This document shows, piece by piece, positions 1-7,440 of a DNA stretch of 27,791 nt. How positions within the stretch are numbered: the stretch's first letter is position 1; every line of letters starts with the position of its first letter. A program made the translations under genes and the position numbers. The notes beneath the pieces were generated by a model that worked only from the letters and a program-made list of their open reading frames with translations, searched no databases and was not told where the DNA came from. The stretch is from a virus, in IMG/VR virus record IMGVR_UViG_3300009620_002209, positions 1 to 27,791 of that record; one strand, 5' to 3'.

Positions 1-111
1 ATAACCGAACGTTTCGAGCTGCAAAGCGCCGAGCCCGTGGCGATCTTCCTTCAAAACTTCACGACCACGACCACCGCCGAACTGGAACAGGGGATCGAGT
101 TTGGGAAATGA
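1..111 (+). CDS. Partial unknown protein (C-terminal end only)
   Basis: Reading frame 1 is open from the first base to a TGA at 109-111 and encodes the last 36 residues of a protein cut by the window edge. The tail has a run of five threonines followed by an acidic end. No family can be recognised from this fragment. It lies just upstream of the terminase, where a small terminase subunit is common, but nothing in the residues proves that. The next small ORF overlaps its end by 11 bases, which suggests a shared transcript. Confidence 0.5.
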   Translation: MTERFELQSAEPVAIFLQNFTTTTTAELEQGIEFGK

Positions 112-277
112 AGCCGAAAAGCGGCGCCGGGTGCTCGAGGCCGTGATCGCGATCTCCATGGATTCCATGGGCCCCGGGAAGGGCGAAGAGGCCGACGAAA
201 TCGAAGGCCAAGAATTGGAGCATATGGCGATCACTATGTTTGGATGCCCGGCGCCCGACGAAATCGACGACGAATGA
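101..277 (+). CDS. Small acidic hypothetical protein (58 aa)
   Basis: A 58-residue ORF begins at TTG 101, seven bases after an AGGGG Shine-Dalgarno-like run (89-93), and stops at 275-277. It overlaps the upstream gene by 11 bases and the terminase start by the ATGA junction at 274-277. The product has a short basic/helical N-terminus (EAEKRRRVLEAVI) and a strongly acidic C-terminus ending DEIDDE. No family is recognised. An internal ATG at 158 is possible but has no ribosome site. The tight coupling to the terminase argues that it is translated; a packaging accessory role is only a guess from position. Confidence 0.5.
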   Translation: MGNEAEKRRRVLEAVIAISMDSMGPGKGEEADEIEGQELEHMAITMFGCPAPDEIDDE

Positions 278-1674
278 AAACGATCACAAACTGGGCGGAT
301 CTTTGGGGCTTCACGCCATATCCGAAACAAGAGGCTTTTTTGCGAACCCCGAAGAATCGGGCGGCCTTTATCGGAGGATTCGGCTCGGGCAAATCCTGGG
401 CGAATGCGGCCCGGTGCGTGCTCGCGGTTTTGGAGTCGGCGGAATGGTCCCGAAAAAACAGCATGACCGGGATATCCGATGGCATTATCGTCTGCCCAAC
501 ATACGACCTTTGCGTTAATGTCATGTTGCGCGCGTTAGAGGAGATCAACGACGGTATGACGGGGGCGACTGGGCACGGCATAATCTCCCAGGTAAACAAA
601 TCCAAAATGGAAGTGATAACGCACTGGGGCTCGAAGATCCTCCTTCGGAGCGCGACCCGTTGTCAAAATCTCGTCGGGTTGAATCTCGGTTGGGCCGCCA
701 TGGATGAAGTAACCACAATGGCCCGGGAAGAGGAGGTTTTTGATTTGCTCCAGGCCCGCCTACGTTGCCCCAAAATGCCGCCGGGCCGCCGTTCCCTATG
801 GATAAGCACCACCCCCCAAGGGTACACCGGGTGCATAAGACGCCTTGGCGAGCTTCGAAAGGCCGACGAAAGCGCCGTCTGTATGATCCGCGCGGCCTCG
901 CACGATAACCCGCACCTTGATCCCTCGTTTATTGAATCGCTTCGGGCCACCTACTCAAAGGCCCGATGGAAGGCCGAGGTGCTCGGAGAAGTCTCCGCCC
1001 CCACAACGGCTATATTCCCCGAGTTTTCGGCGAAACACGTGATCCCATGGGTCCAACACGAGGGCGATTGGATAGCCGGCGCCGACTGGGGGCTGACGCG
1101 TCACCATTTCCTCGAGATCGACGTGGTGGAACTGGACCCCGGGATCAAAACCTACGTAGTGGTAGGCGAACACTTCACGCCGAACGAGTCGATCGATCGT
1201 CAAAACCGGTGGTGGCACGAGCTGAAGGCCCGCCGCCACAAACACCCGATCGCGGTGGGCATTGACCGGGCCGACAACTGGAAACAGGGCCGGATGGTTC
1301 GCCAGTGGGGATGGCGCACCAAACAAAACGACGATTCGCGCGGGATGGCCGCGAGGGTGCTCCCGGGGGTGGAGCTTATCCGCGATCTCTTAGACCCCGC
1401 CGACGGCGGACCCCCGCGGTTGTATTTATCTGATAAGCTTGTGCGCGAAGGACGCCAGGATCGGTGGTCAATTTTCTATTGTTTGCAGGAATACAAATGG
1501 ATGCTAGCACCTGACGGGATATCGCCGATCGACGCCGTTCAACGTTCTGGGCATGAACATGCGATCGATAGCCTGAGATACGCAATTTTGAGCCAGGAAA
1601 AGTGGCGAACTACCCGTGGATATTACGCTTTAGACACAAAACCGAGGCCTGAGAATGCTCTCCGTATCGTTTGA
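274..1674 (+). CDS. terL: Terminase large subunit (DNA-packaging ATPase/nuclease)
   Basis: The 466-residue product is the motor that pumps DNA through the portal and cuts the concatemer. The N-terminal ATPase shows a Walker A motif GGFGSGKS (residues 34-41), a Walker B AAMDEV (141-146) and a coupling motif STTPQG (178-183). The C-terminal RNase H-fold nuclease shows the expected acidic residues: D271 in AGADWG, D331 in GIDRAD and D432 in HAIDSLRYA. Length is normal for the family. I chose ATG 274, which overlaps the preceding stop as ATGA, rather than the upstream ATG at 244, which would add ten Arg-rich residues and overlap the previous gene more. The portal gene overlaps its end by 20 bases. 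Confidence 0.95.
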   Translation: MKTITNWADLWGFTPYPKQEAFLRTPKNRAAFIGGFGSGKSWANAARCVLAVLESAEWSRKNSMTGISDGIIVCPTYDLCVNVMLRALEEINDGMTGATGHGIISQVNKSKMEVITHWGSKILLRSATRCQNLVGLNLGWAAMDEVTTMAREEEVFDLLQARLRCPKMPPGRRSLWISTTPQGYTGCIRRLGELRKADESAVCMIRAASHDNPHLDPSFIESLRATYSKARWKAEVLGEVSAPTTAIFPEFSAKHVIPWVQHEGDWIAGADWGLTRHHFLEIDVVELDPGIKTYVVVGEHFTPNESIDRQNRWWHELKARRHKHPIAVGIDRADNWKQGRMVRQWGWRTKQNDDSRGMAARVLPGVELIRDLLDPADGGPPRLYLSDKLVREGRQDRWSIFYCLQEYKWMLAPDGISPIDAVQRSGHEHAIDSLRYAILSQEKWRTTRGYYALDTKPRPENALRIV

Positions 1675-3322
1675 AAATCTTGACGAATCCACCTTTGACA
1701 AACAGTCTCGGGATCTCGAGAAATTCCACATGCGGGATTATTCGCCGGCGGTGGCCGCGCTAAAGCAAATGTTCCCGACGAGTTGGAAAAATATACCCCT
1801 CCGATCTTGTCCGTTTGTGTATTCGGTGGCCCGGGAGCTTGGGAGCCTATACAGCACCCCGCCAAGCCGCACCTTCGAGGGCGTGCGAAACCCCGAAACC
1901 GAAACGGCTATCAGGAAATTGTACGCCTCAACGCGAATTGACGAAATCATGAGATCGGCGCAAGAATACCTCGTGATTCAAGGGAGCTGCGGGATCTTGA
2001 TCCTCCCCGACCCTTCGGGCACCCCGGGTCTTTTCTCCCTCCACGTGCTCGCGCCCTGGAGGATAAAGCCGGATCGGCCTTCGCCGCTTATCACTGACGA
2101 GCGGGCGATCAGGCGATGGCGGATCCGCCTCCCGCGAAAGGAAACGGCATATGGCACGATTCAAGAGGACGATCTCGTCCTGACCCCCGAGGCGATCACG
2201 TGGGCCGACGGCACGCCATATTTCGAAACCGCCGAAAACCCGATCGGGCCAAATATCCCCCTTGTGATTTTACGCGCGGCGCCGGCTGGAACTGCCAGCG
2301 GGGGCCGGTTTCTACCTGTCCCAAACGGCGATTTATTGGCGGCACAATTGGCCCTTGTGTGCGGCTACAGTGACCTCGGCGCAATCTGCTCGTCCCAGGC
2401 ATGGGGCCAAAGAATTTTGACGGGTGGCAATATGGAAGCCTCCGAGGTTCAGGTGGGCCCCGATACCGTGCTCGCGCTCGAAGAGGGCCACGACTTCAAA
2501 ATTGTATCAGGCGATTCCGGCTATCAGGGATTTATTGCAAGCCTGGAATCCTATTTGAAATTGGTTTGCAGCCAGAACAAAATTGACGCCTCGGCGCTCC
2601 TGAGTTCCGGGGCATATACAGCCGCTTCTCGCATTGTAGAGCGGGCAGATCGCACCCTGGAAAGGCGGATCCACATCATGGAATGCGAGCGGGCCGAGGG
2701 GCGGATCTTCCGCTTCCTGGCGCGATGGACAAACGCGATCCGCGGGCTCCCGGTTTTCCCGGTGGCCGACATTTCGGTCAAGGTGGAGTATCACGAATTT
2801 ATTCTTCCCTTCGATCCCCTCCACGAATCGCAAGCCTCCCAAATCCGCGCAAGCTCGGGCCTCGAGTCTATCGTGGAACAAATCGCAAAGGAACGCGGGA
2901 TCTCCCAGGATGCCGCCGCGCTCGTGCTCGAAGAGAATCTTGCGGTGCAGCGGAAGATCAAAAACGCCACGAGCGATCAACCCCCGCCCGAGTTTATCCC
3001 CAAAACGATCGCGGTGGACTTCGACGGGGTGCTGAAGCCGGGGGCCTTTGATTCAACCTCTGGGCCCACCCCGGCAACAGTGGCCGCGCTCGAACAATTA
3101 ACGCTGGACGGCTACCGCTTGATCATTGTATCGAGCCGGCCGGTTGACCAGATCAAGCAATGGCTTGCCGATCATGAGATCTCGCACTATTTTGAAGAGG
3201 TAACGAACACGAAAAACCCCGCGCTTTTTTATATCGACGATCGCGCGATCCGATTCCCGGGTGGCGCCGGCGGGTGGGATGGCGTGGTTGATATGATCAA
3301 ACAGGGGAGGGCCTCCGCATAA
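1655..3322 (+). CDS. Portal protein with fused C-terminal HAD phosphatase domain
   Basis: This 555-residue protein directly follows the terminase and starts at ATG 1655, seven bases after GAGG. Residues about 1-440 have the size and position of a siphovirus portal, the dodecameric ring through which DNA enters and leaves. Residues about 449-555 are a separate small HAD-superfamily hydrolase domain: motif I DFDGVL (D455, D457), motif II SSRP (S493/S494), K520 as motif III and YIDDRAIRF as motif IV (D528, D529). This domain normally occurs as a stand-alone phage or bacterial protein of about 110-140 residues. A short polar, Pro-rich linker (about 436-448) joins the two. The portal call rests mainly on position, length and the downstream genes; the HAD call rests on motifs. 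Confidence 0.82.
   Translation: MLSVSFENLDESTFDKQSRDLEKFHMRDYSPAVAALKQMFPTSWKNIPLRSCPFVYSVARELGSLYSTPPSRTFEGVRNPETETAIRKLYASTRIDEIMRSAQEYLVIQGSCGILILPDPSGTPGLFSLHVLAPWRIKPDRPSPLITDERAIRRWRIRLPRKETAYGTIQEDDLVLTPEAITWADGTPYFETAENPIGPNIPLVILRAAPAGTASGGRFLPVPNGDLLAAQLALVCGYSDLGAICSSQAWGQRILTGGNMEASEVQVGPDTVLALEEGHDFKIVSGDSGYQGFIASLESYLKLVCSQNKIDASALLSSGAYTAASRIVERADRTLERRIHIMECERAEGRIFRFLARWTNAIRGLPVFPVADISVKVEYHEFILPFDPLHESQASQIRASSGLESIVEQIAKERGISQDAAALVLEENLAVQRKIKNATSDQPPPEFIPKTIAVDFDGVLKPGAFDSTSGPTPATVAALEQLTLDGYRLIIVSSRPVDQIKQWLADHEISHYFEEVTNTKNPALFYIDDRAIRFPGGAGGWDGVVDMIKQGRASA
2999..3319 (+). other. HAD-superfamily phosphatase domain inside the portal ORF
   Basis: All four HAD motifs are present and in order over about 107 residues, with both aspartates of motif I retained, so the domain looks catalytically competent. 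It resembles the small HAD hydrolases that end in a YIDDRA(I/V)RF block followed by a Trp-containing helix. In solved portals the C-terminus faces the capsid interior, so each portal ring could carry twelve copies facing the packaged DNA. A GTG at 2945, preceded by a purine-rich stretch, could allow separate internal translation of the domain. Confidence 0.85.
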
Positions 3323-3990
3323 TGTCAAAAAAAGGACCTATCGCGCACGTCGAGGTAAAATACGCTGGTGGCCTGACGGCCACCTCTCGGAAAATGTACA
3401 AGCCGCTTTTGAGAATGTTTGCGGCCTACGCTGGAAAAATAAAACACCGAGTTACAAAGATCGGAAAAACGAGCACAGGGGCGGCCTTCGGGAATTATCC
3501 AAAAATAAGAACCCCACTAACAAAGGCGGAGAGAGAAATACGGATCGCCAAAGCGAAAAAAAATATGCAGGGGTTGGCGATATGGACCAGCGTACTCGAC
3601 AATATTAAGGCGAAGCGCGGCGGGCGCCGGCGACAATACCAACGCCGGGGCGGAATGTGGAAAGGGCTAACCGTCAAAGCACAGGCCAGCGGAAAGCGCG
3701 TGACCATGAATTTCCAGCGTAGCTCGCTAGGCCGCGACGGGAAAAAAATACCCAACAAAACAAAAGCGTGGTTTTCAATGATCCACCGGGGCCGGCACGC
3801 CGAAGCCTCGCACCTTTTCCAGCCAACTGATGCGGAATTTGAGGCGTTGAAATTGGCTTATTCGCTTAACGTGGTTCCGGGGATGATAGACGAAATCCAA
3901 GCTAGACAGAAAATGGTTGCAGATATAAAAAAGAAATTTAAGGGCGATCCCAAACTCAAACAGATGATCGCGGCCGTGTTGAAAACGTAA
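3322..3990 (+). CDS. Basic head/virion morphogenesis-like protein
   Basis: The 222-residue product starts at ATG 3322, sharing one base with the portal stop (TAATG). It is very rich in Lys and Arg, with a dense basic patch at about residues 98-110 (RGGRRRQYQRRGG). The segment GGMWKGLTVKA (110-120), followed by a beta-rich stretch and a region ending in LFQPTDAEFEAL (165-176), is reminiscent of small virion-morphogenesis or tail-completion proteins, but the match is by eye and weak. It sits between portal and scaffold, where many phages encode a minor head protein. A structural role in head or connector assembly is the best guess; function is not established. Confidence 0.7.
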   Translation: MSKKGPIAHVEVKYAGGLTATSRKMYKPLLRMFAAYAGKIKHRVTKIGKTSTGAAFGNYPKIRTPLTKAEREIRIAKAKKNMQGLAIWTSVLDNIKAKRGGRRRQYQRRGGMWKGLTVKAQASGKRVTMNFQRSSLGRDGKKIPNKTKAWFSMIHRGRHAEASHLFQPTDAEFEALKLAYSLNVVPGMIDEIQARQKMVADIKKKFKGDPKLKQMIAAVLKT

Positions 3991-3999
3991 GGGGGCACA

Positions 4000-4614
4000 A
4001 TGGATCAAATTCCGAAGGCCGACGCGCCAAGCGCCGAGGCTACACAACAAACGACACCACCGGCGGCGGAGGCTAAACAGCCCGAGCTTGATTTAAAGCC
4101 CTCGGGCCTGGCGCCTACCCCACCAACACCCGAACCCGCACCAACACCCGAACCCGTGGCGCCGGCGGCCCTGGTAACACCCCCCGAGCCCGAGGCGAAA
4201 CCGAAGGCAAAGCCCGCCGCGAAAAAAACGGCGATCGACCCCGCCGAGCTGGAAAAAATCGCGGGGGACTACGCAGAGCTGAAACAATCGCACGACGCGC
4301 TTCAGGCCGCGATAGTCTCCGCCCAAGGCGACCGACGCCTCCAGGTTATCCGCGCGGCGGGGGTTGAGGCCCTAAGCTCTGAAGAAATCATGAAGCTCGC
4401 GCCGACAGTGGACCCCGACACCACCGAGGGCCGCGCCCAGATCAACGCGTGGATCGACGCGCACCCCGGGCTCGTGGCGCCGCGGCTTCGGATGCAAACG
4501 ACACCGGCCAAAGAGATCGCGGCTACGGCTATCGACAACCCCGCGGTCAAAAGCCTCTTCGGGGACGCGGAAACCGTGAGATCACGAATCAAAACATTGA
4601 TGGGAGGAGACTAA
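4000..4614 (+). CDS. Scaffold-like head assembly protein
   Basis: The 204-residue protein starts at ATG 4000 behind a GGGGGCACA ribosome site. Residues 1-75 are Pro/Ala/Glu/Lys-rich low complexity. Residues about 80-110 (DPAELEKIAGDYAELKQSHD) look like a coiled coil, and the C-terminus is helical and charged, ending RSRIKTLMGGD. This composition and its place two genes before the major capsid protein fit a scaffolding protein that lines the procapsid during assembly. No protease motif is visible in this gene or its neighbours, so scaffold removal by a phage protease is not supported. Confidence 0.7.
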   Translation: MDQIPKADAPSAEATQQTTPPAAEAKQPELDLKPSGLAPTPPTPEPAPTPEPVAPAALVTPPEPEAKPKAKPAAKKTAIDPAELEKIAGDYAELKQSHDALQAAIVSAQGDRRLQVIRAAGVEALSSEEIMKLAPTVDPDTTEGRAQINAWIDAHPGLVAPRLRMQTTPAKEIAATAIDNPAVKSLFGDAETVRSRIKTLMGGD

Positions 4615-5115
4615 ATGGGACGCCCACGGAAAGATCTAAGCGCCGCCGAAGAACAGGCCTCAAGACTTATCTCCGCGCAAAAAATATATGAAAGCCTGCA
4701 ACACGGCCGCGCCTTCGGGATCCACGGGGTACCGCAAAAGCACCGAGCCGGCGCCCCAGACCCGCACGACCGAACGGGAAACGCCAAGCTCCCCGCCGAT
4801 TATCGGTATTACCGGATCGCCGCACCGGACACGAACGAAGGCCGGAGACAAACCGAATTCATAAAATCCATGGGATACGTGGAGGCCACCGACGGCGAAT
4901 ATTTTCCCTCCATGCCCGGGGGCAAGATCTACAAATGCCACCCCGCGCAGCACGACGAGGCTAATAAGGCTATGAAAATGATAGCGGTGCGGGAACATTC
5001 CAAGGCCGCCGAATCCGAGCGGCACCGGCTCCAAGAGTCGGCCCGATATAAGTTTGGCATGGGCGAAGTAACCGCCGAGATCGACTCCCGCGAAATCGAC
5101 CCGAGAAATTTATAA
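4615..5115 (+). CDS. Hypothetical head-module protein with MGRPRK N-terminus
   Basis: The ORF begins at ATG 4615, immediately after the scaffold stop, behind GGAGGAG, and encodes 166 residues. The N-terminus MGRPRK carries the GRP core seen in AT-hook-type minor-groove binders. The middle is rich in charged and aromatic residues (ADYRYYRIAAPD), and the C-terminal third is a charged helix rich in His, Glu, Lys and Arg. No family is recognised. Its place between scaffold and capsid genes suggests a head assembly or decoration role, but DNA binding is equally possible from the N-terminus. Confidence 0.7.
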   Translation: MGRPRKDLSAAEEQASRLISAQKIYESLQHGRAFGIHGVPQKHRAGAPDPHDRTGNAKLPADYRYYRIAAPDTNEGRRQTEFIKSMGYVEATDGEYFPSMPGGKIYKCHPAQHDEANKAMKMIAVREHSKAAESERHRLQESARYKFGMGEVTAEIDSREIDPRNL

Positions 5116-5153
5116 GCCCCAAACGCCCACAAGCGCGATTTTTTATGTTAGTT

Positions 5154-5168
5154 CTGGAATAACTCCAG
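5154..5168 (+). promoter_or_regulatory. Small hairpin before the capsid gene ribosome site
   Basis: CTGGA and TCCAG form a perfect 5-bp stem around the loop ATAAC, ending shortly before the GAGG ribosome site of the capsid gene. The 68-base gap 5116-5183 is one of the few real spacers in the structural region. A role in controlling capsid translation is inference; the stem is short and could be chance. Confidence 0.25.
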
Positions 5169-5183
5169 CACGAGGATCGCCCT

Positions 5184-6077
5184 ATGGCCGCACAAACGAC
5201 CTTTTCGCAAGCCGCGAGCACACAAGTCACCGAAGCATTTTTCGACGGCATAGGCGACGGCGCCGCGGCCCTCGCGCAAATGGAAAAAGTTGTAAAGATC
5301 GACCGCGACGACGTGGCGAGCTTGAAAAAAGCCGCGATGCACGGGATCACGACGTTAGCCGCGTGGGATGGTGTTTCGGATCCCTCAAATACGAGCGTTT
5401 CGAGCACCTATCAACAGACAGTGACGTACAATATGTACGTATTGAACGTGCGGCTTCCCAGTCACGACGCAATGGACGTTCCGAACCTCGTTTCGGAGTC
5501 GGCCCGGAAGCTCGGATTTGCCGTATCAAACAGCGTTGCGGATCTCGGGTGGGCGCAAATGGTTAAGTGCTGGACCCACGACGCCGCCGACGGCAAACCC
5601 CCGATCGACGCGGCCCACCCCACAAGCGGCGGCGGCACCTTCGACAATAAAGAAACCACGACCTTGGACGCCGCCGGCCTGGCCGATGCCCTCGCGCGCC
5701 TCCGGAAATTCAAGGATTACGATAATTCGACTTATGACGCGGCCCTCGGTGAGCTGGCCCTTGTGGTTCCAGCGGAACTGGAGCGCACCGCCCAGGAAAT
5801 AATTTTGCCGGCCTTTTCTGGCTCGGATCTGTCTGCTAACTTCTTCGCCGGGTATAATATGAGCTGCGTTTCTTCGGGCAAGCTCACGGATGATAATAAT
5901 TGGGCAATTATTCCCGTGAATTCTACCCCCGTGCACCTCTGGCTTCGCGAGGCGCCGTCTGTGACGAGTTACCGCGACGATGCGAGCAATTCTCTTAACC
6001 TCAGAGTGCAAATGGCCGCCGCGGCATACTTCGTTCCGCCAGGATGGAATACCATCGTTGGAAACACTCCCGCCTAA
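5184..6077 (+). CDS. Major capsid protein (Mu gpT-like HK97 fold)
   Basis: The 297-residue protein forms the icosahedral shell. Its layout resembles the Mu-like major head subunit group: a helical N-terminus, a central AHP block (144-146), then LDAAGLADALARL (161-173) and LALVVPAELERTAQEIL (191-207), followed by a beta-rich C-terminus. Length fits an HK97-fold capsid protein without a large processed delta domain. The start ATG 5184 follows GAGG by nine bases. It comes after the scaffold gene and before the head-tail joining genes, the usual order. The family assignment is by eye; that it is the major capsid protein is likely from position, size and composition. Confidence 0.85.
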   Translation: MAAQTTFSQAASTQVTEAFFDGIGDGAAALAQMEKVVKIDRDDVASLKKAAMHGITTLAAWDGVSDPSNTSVSSTYQQTVTYNMYVLNVRLPSHDAMDVPNLVSESARKLGFAVSNSVADLGWAQMVKCWTHDAADGKPPIDAAHPTSGGGTFDNKETTTLDAAGLADALARLRKFKDYDNSTYDAALGELALVVPAELERTAQEIILPAFSGSDLSANFFAGYNMSCVSSGKLTDDNNWAIIPVNSTPVHLWLREAPSVTSYRDDASNSLNLRVQMAAAAYFVPPGWNTIVGNTPA

Positions 6078-6095
6078 ACTCGGAGGGCTTCCGGT

Positions 6096-6992
6096 GTGCC
6101 ATATTTGCGACCGATCGAGGTTATTCAAAACCAGGCGGGATCCGCTTCAGTCATAGTTGACGAAGAGGCGGCCTCGGCCGTTGTCACGCTGGAAAAGCTA
6201 TCGGGCGAAACGGTCGCCACCCTATCGGCCACGGTGGACACCTACAGCGCGACGATCGCCACAGTGACGGGCGATCAAGCGGTGGTTTCCTCTTCCGGCT
6301 CCGCGCTCGTGGCCGGCGATCCCCTGTTGCACGTCCCGGCCTCCGGTGTGCCCTCCAGGTTGTGGATCTCCACGTACACCTCGCCGAGCACTATCACCTT
6401 TGAGGCGCCGCCGGTTTCCTCGTTTGCGGCTTCAGACGCGATCAAGGGGTGCAAGATCACGGCCCCGATCCCCTCTTCGGCCACGGCGGATTTGGGTGTA
6501 AACTATCGGATCCGGTGGGTGATTACATACGCGAGCGGGGCGGTAAACTCCTACGACCAGCGGCTCTACGTGGTGCGCTCGGGCTTTCCGGCCACCCCTT
6601 CGATCACCGACACCGGCCGATTCGTGGCCGCAAATTGGCCTTCGGAGTACGAGCTGCAAGGCGGCGAGCGTTTGCGCCGGGTATGCTTCGCGGCCCAGGA
6701 TAAGCTACGAAACGAGCTTTTGGGCCGCGGGCGGTATGCACACCTCACCGGCGCCGATAGCTCCACGTTTGCCGAAGCCGGGCTCCTGGCGCTTCAATCG
6801 GTGCTTTTAATGGAGGGCTTTTTCCATGCCGACACCGATCGCGTTGCATACGGCGAATCCCTAAACAAACGCTTTTTCGGTGCGGTTATGACCGGCCTCC
6901 GCGCCCTGTCTTTTTATGACAAAGACGGCGACGGCACGATCTCGGATTCTGAAAAGATAAAATGGGGCGGGATTCCGGCGGTGCGTTATTGA
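6096..6992 (+). CDS. Head-completion/decoration-type protein with EF-hand loop
   Basis: The 298-residue ORF starts at GTG 6096, eight bases after GGAGGG. Residues 1-165 are beta-rich with many Thr, Ser and Val, consistent with Ig-like or decoration folds. Residues about 170-270 are helical, with a block around ERLRRVCFAAQDKLRNELL (191-209) that resembles head-tail connector proteins. Residues 275-286 form a canonical twelve-residue EF-hand calcium loop, DKDGDGTISDSE, with acids at positions 1, 3, 5 and 12 and Gly at 6. It lies directly after the capsid gene. A fused decoration plus connector role is plausible but unproven. Confidence 0.75.
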   Translation: MPYLRPIEVIQNQAGSASVIVDEEAASAVVTLEKLSGETVATLSATVDTYSATIATVTGDQAVVSSSGSALVAGDPLLHVPASGVPSRLWISTYTSPSTITFEAPPVSSFAASDAIKGCKITAPIPSSATADLGVNYRIRWVITYASGAVNSYDQRLYVVRSGFPATPSITDTGRFVAANWPSEYELQGGERLRRVCFAAQDKLRNELLGRGRYAHLTGADSSTFAEAGLLALQSVLLMEGFFHADTDRVAYGESLNKRFFGAVMTGLRALSFYDKDGDGTISDSEKIKWGGIPAVRY

Positions 6993-7429
6993 GCACACGG
7001 GCCCATACCCTGGTTGCGAACCTCATAACAAAGATCGAGGCCATAACGCCCGACGAACAAGCCGGGGCCGCCGATAAATTCCGGCACGCCCCGGGCATGG
7101 ACCCCGACGCCGCGATCAGTCGTGATCGTTCATTCGCGCTCGCGCCCACGGCGCCAGTGATTCGGGATAATCGCTATATAAGCGCAACGCGGCCCGCGGT
7201 GGTTGTGCTCGATCTCGTGCTCGTGGTGGCTTACCAGGCTACCCGCAACGCCGCCGATCGCATTTTGAAAGATTCGGAAAGGCTCCTAGATGCGCTCGAA
7301 GGCTTCCAAAGCGAATACTCGGAACACGTACTAGAGCTTGGGATCACGAGCGGGACAATTACCGCGCTCGATCGCACTATTCTAAGCGAATTTGTGTTAT
7401 CCATATCTTATAGCCTCGATCTCAGTTAG
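6989..7429 (+). CDS. Tail-terminator/tail-completion-like protein
   Basis: I chose TTG 6989, which overlaps the previous stop as TTGA and gives a natural N-terminus (STRAHTLVANLITKIEAITP); an ATG at 6962 is the alternative and would add nine residues. The 146-residue product starts with a helix and contains strand-like segments such as RPAVVVLDLVLVVAY, then a helix RILKDSERLLDALEG and a beta C-terminus ending FVLSISYSLDLS. This alpha/beta pattern, size and position just before the tail-tube gene match proteins that cap the tail tube and join it to the head. No diagnostic motif exists, so the call is positional. Confidence 0.68.
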   Translation: MSTRAHTLVANLITKIEAITPDEQAGAADKFRHAPGMDPDAAISRDRSFALAPTAPVIRDNRYISATRPAVVVLDLVLVVAYQATRNAADRILKDSERLLDALEGFQSEYSEHVLELGITSGTITALDRTILSEFVLSISYSLDLS

Positions 7430-7440
7430 GAGGATCCCCG

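Noticed and set aside
244-273. Terminase start at ATG 244
   Set aside because: It would add ten mostly Arg residues, overlap the small ORF deeply and break the ATGA junction at 274.
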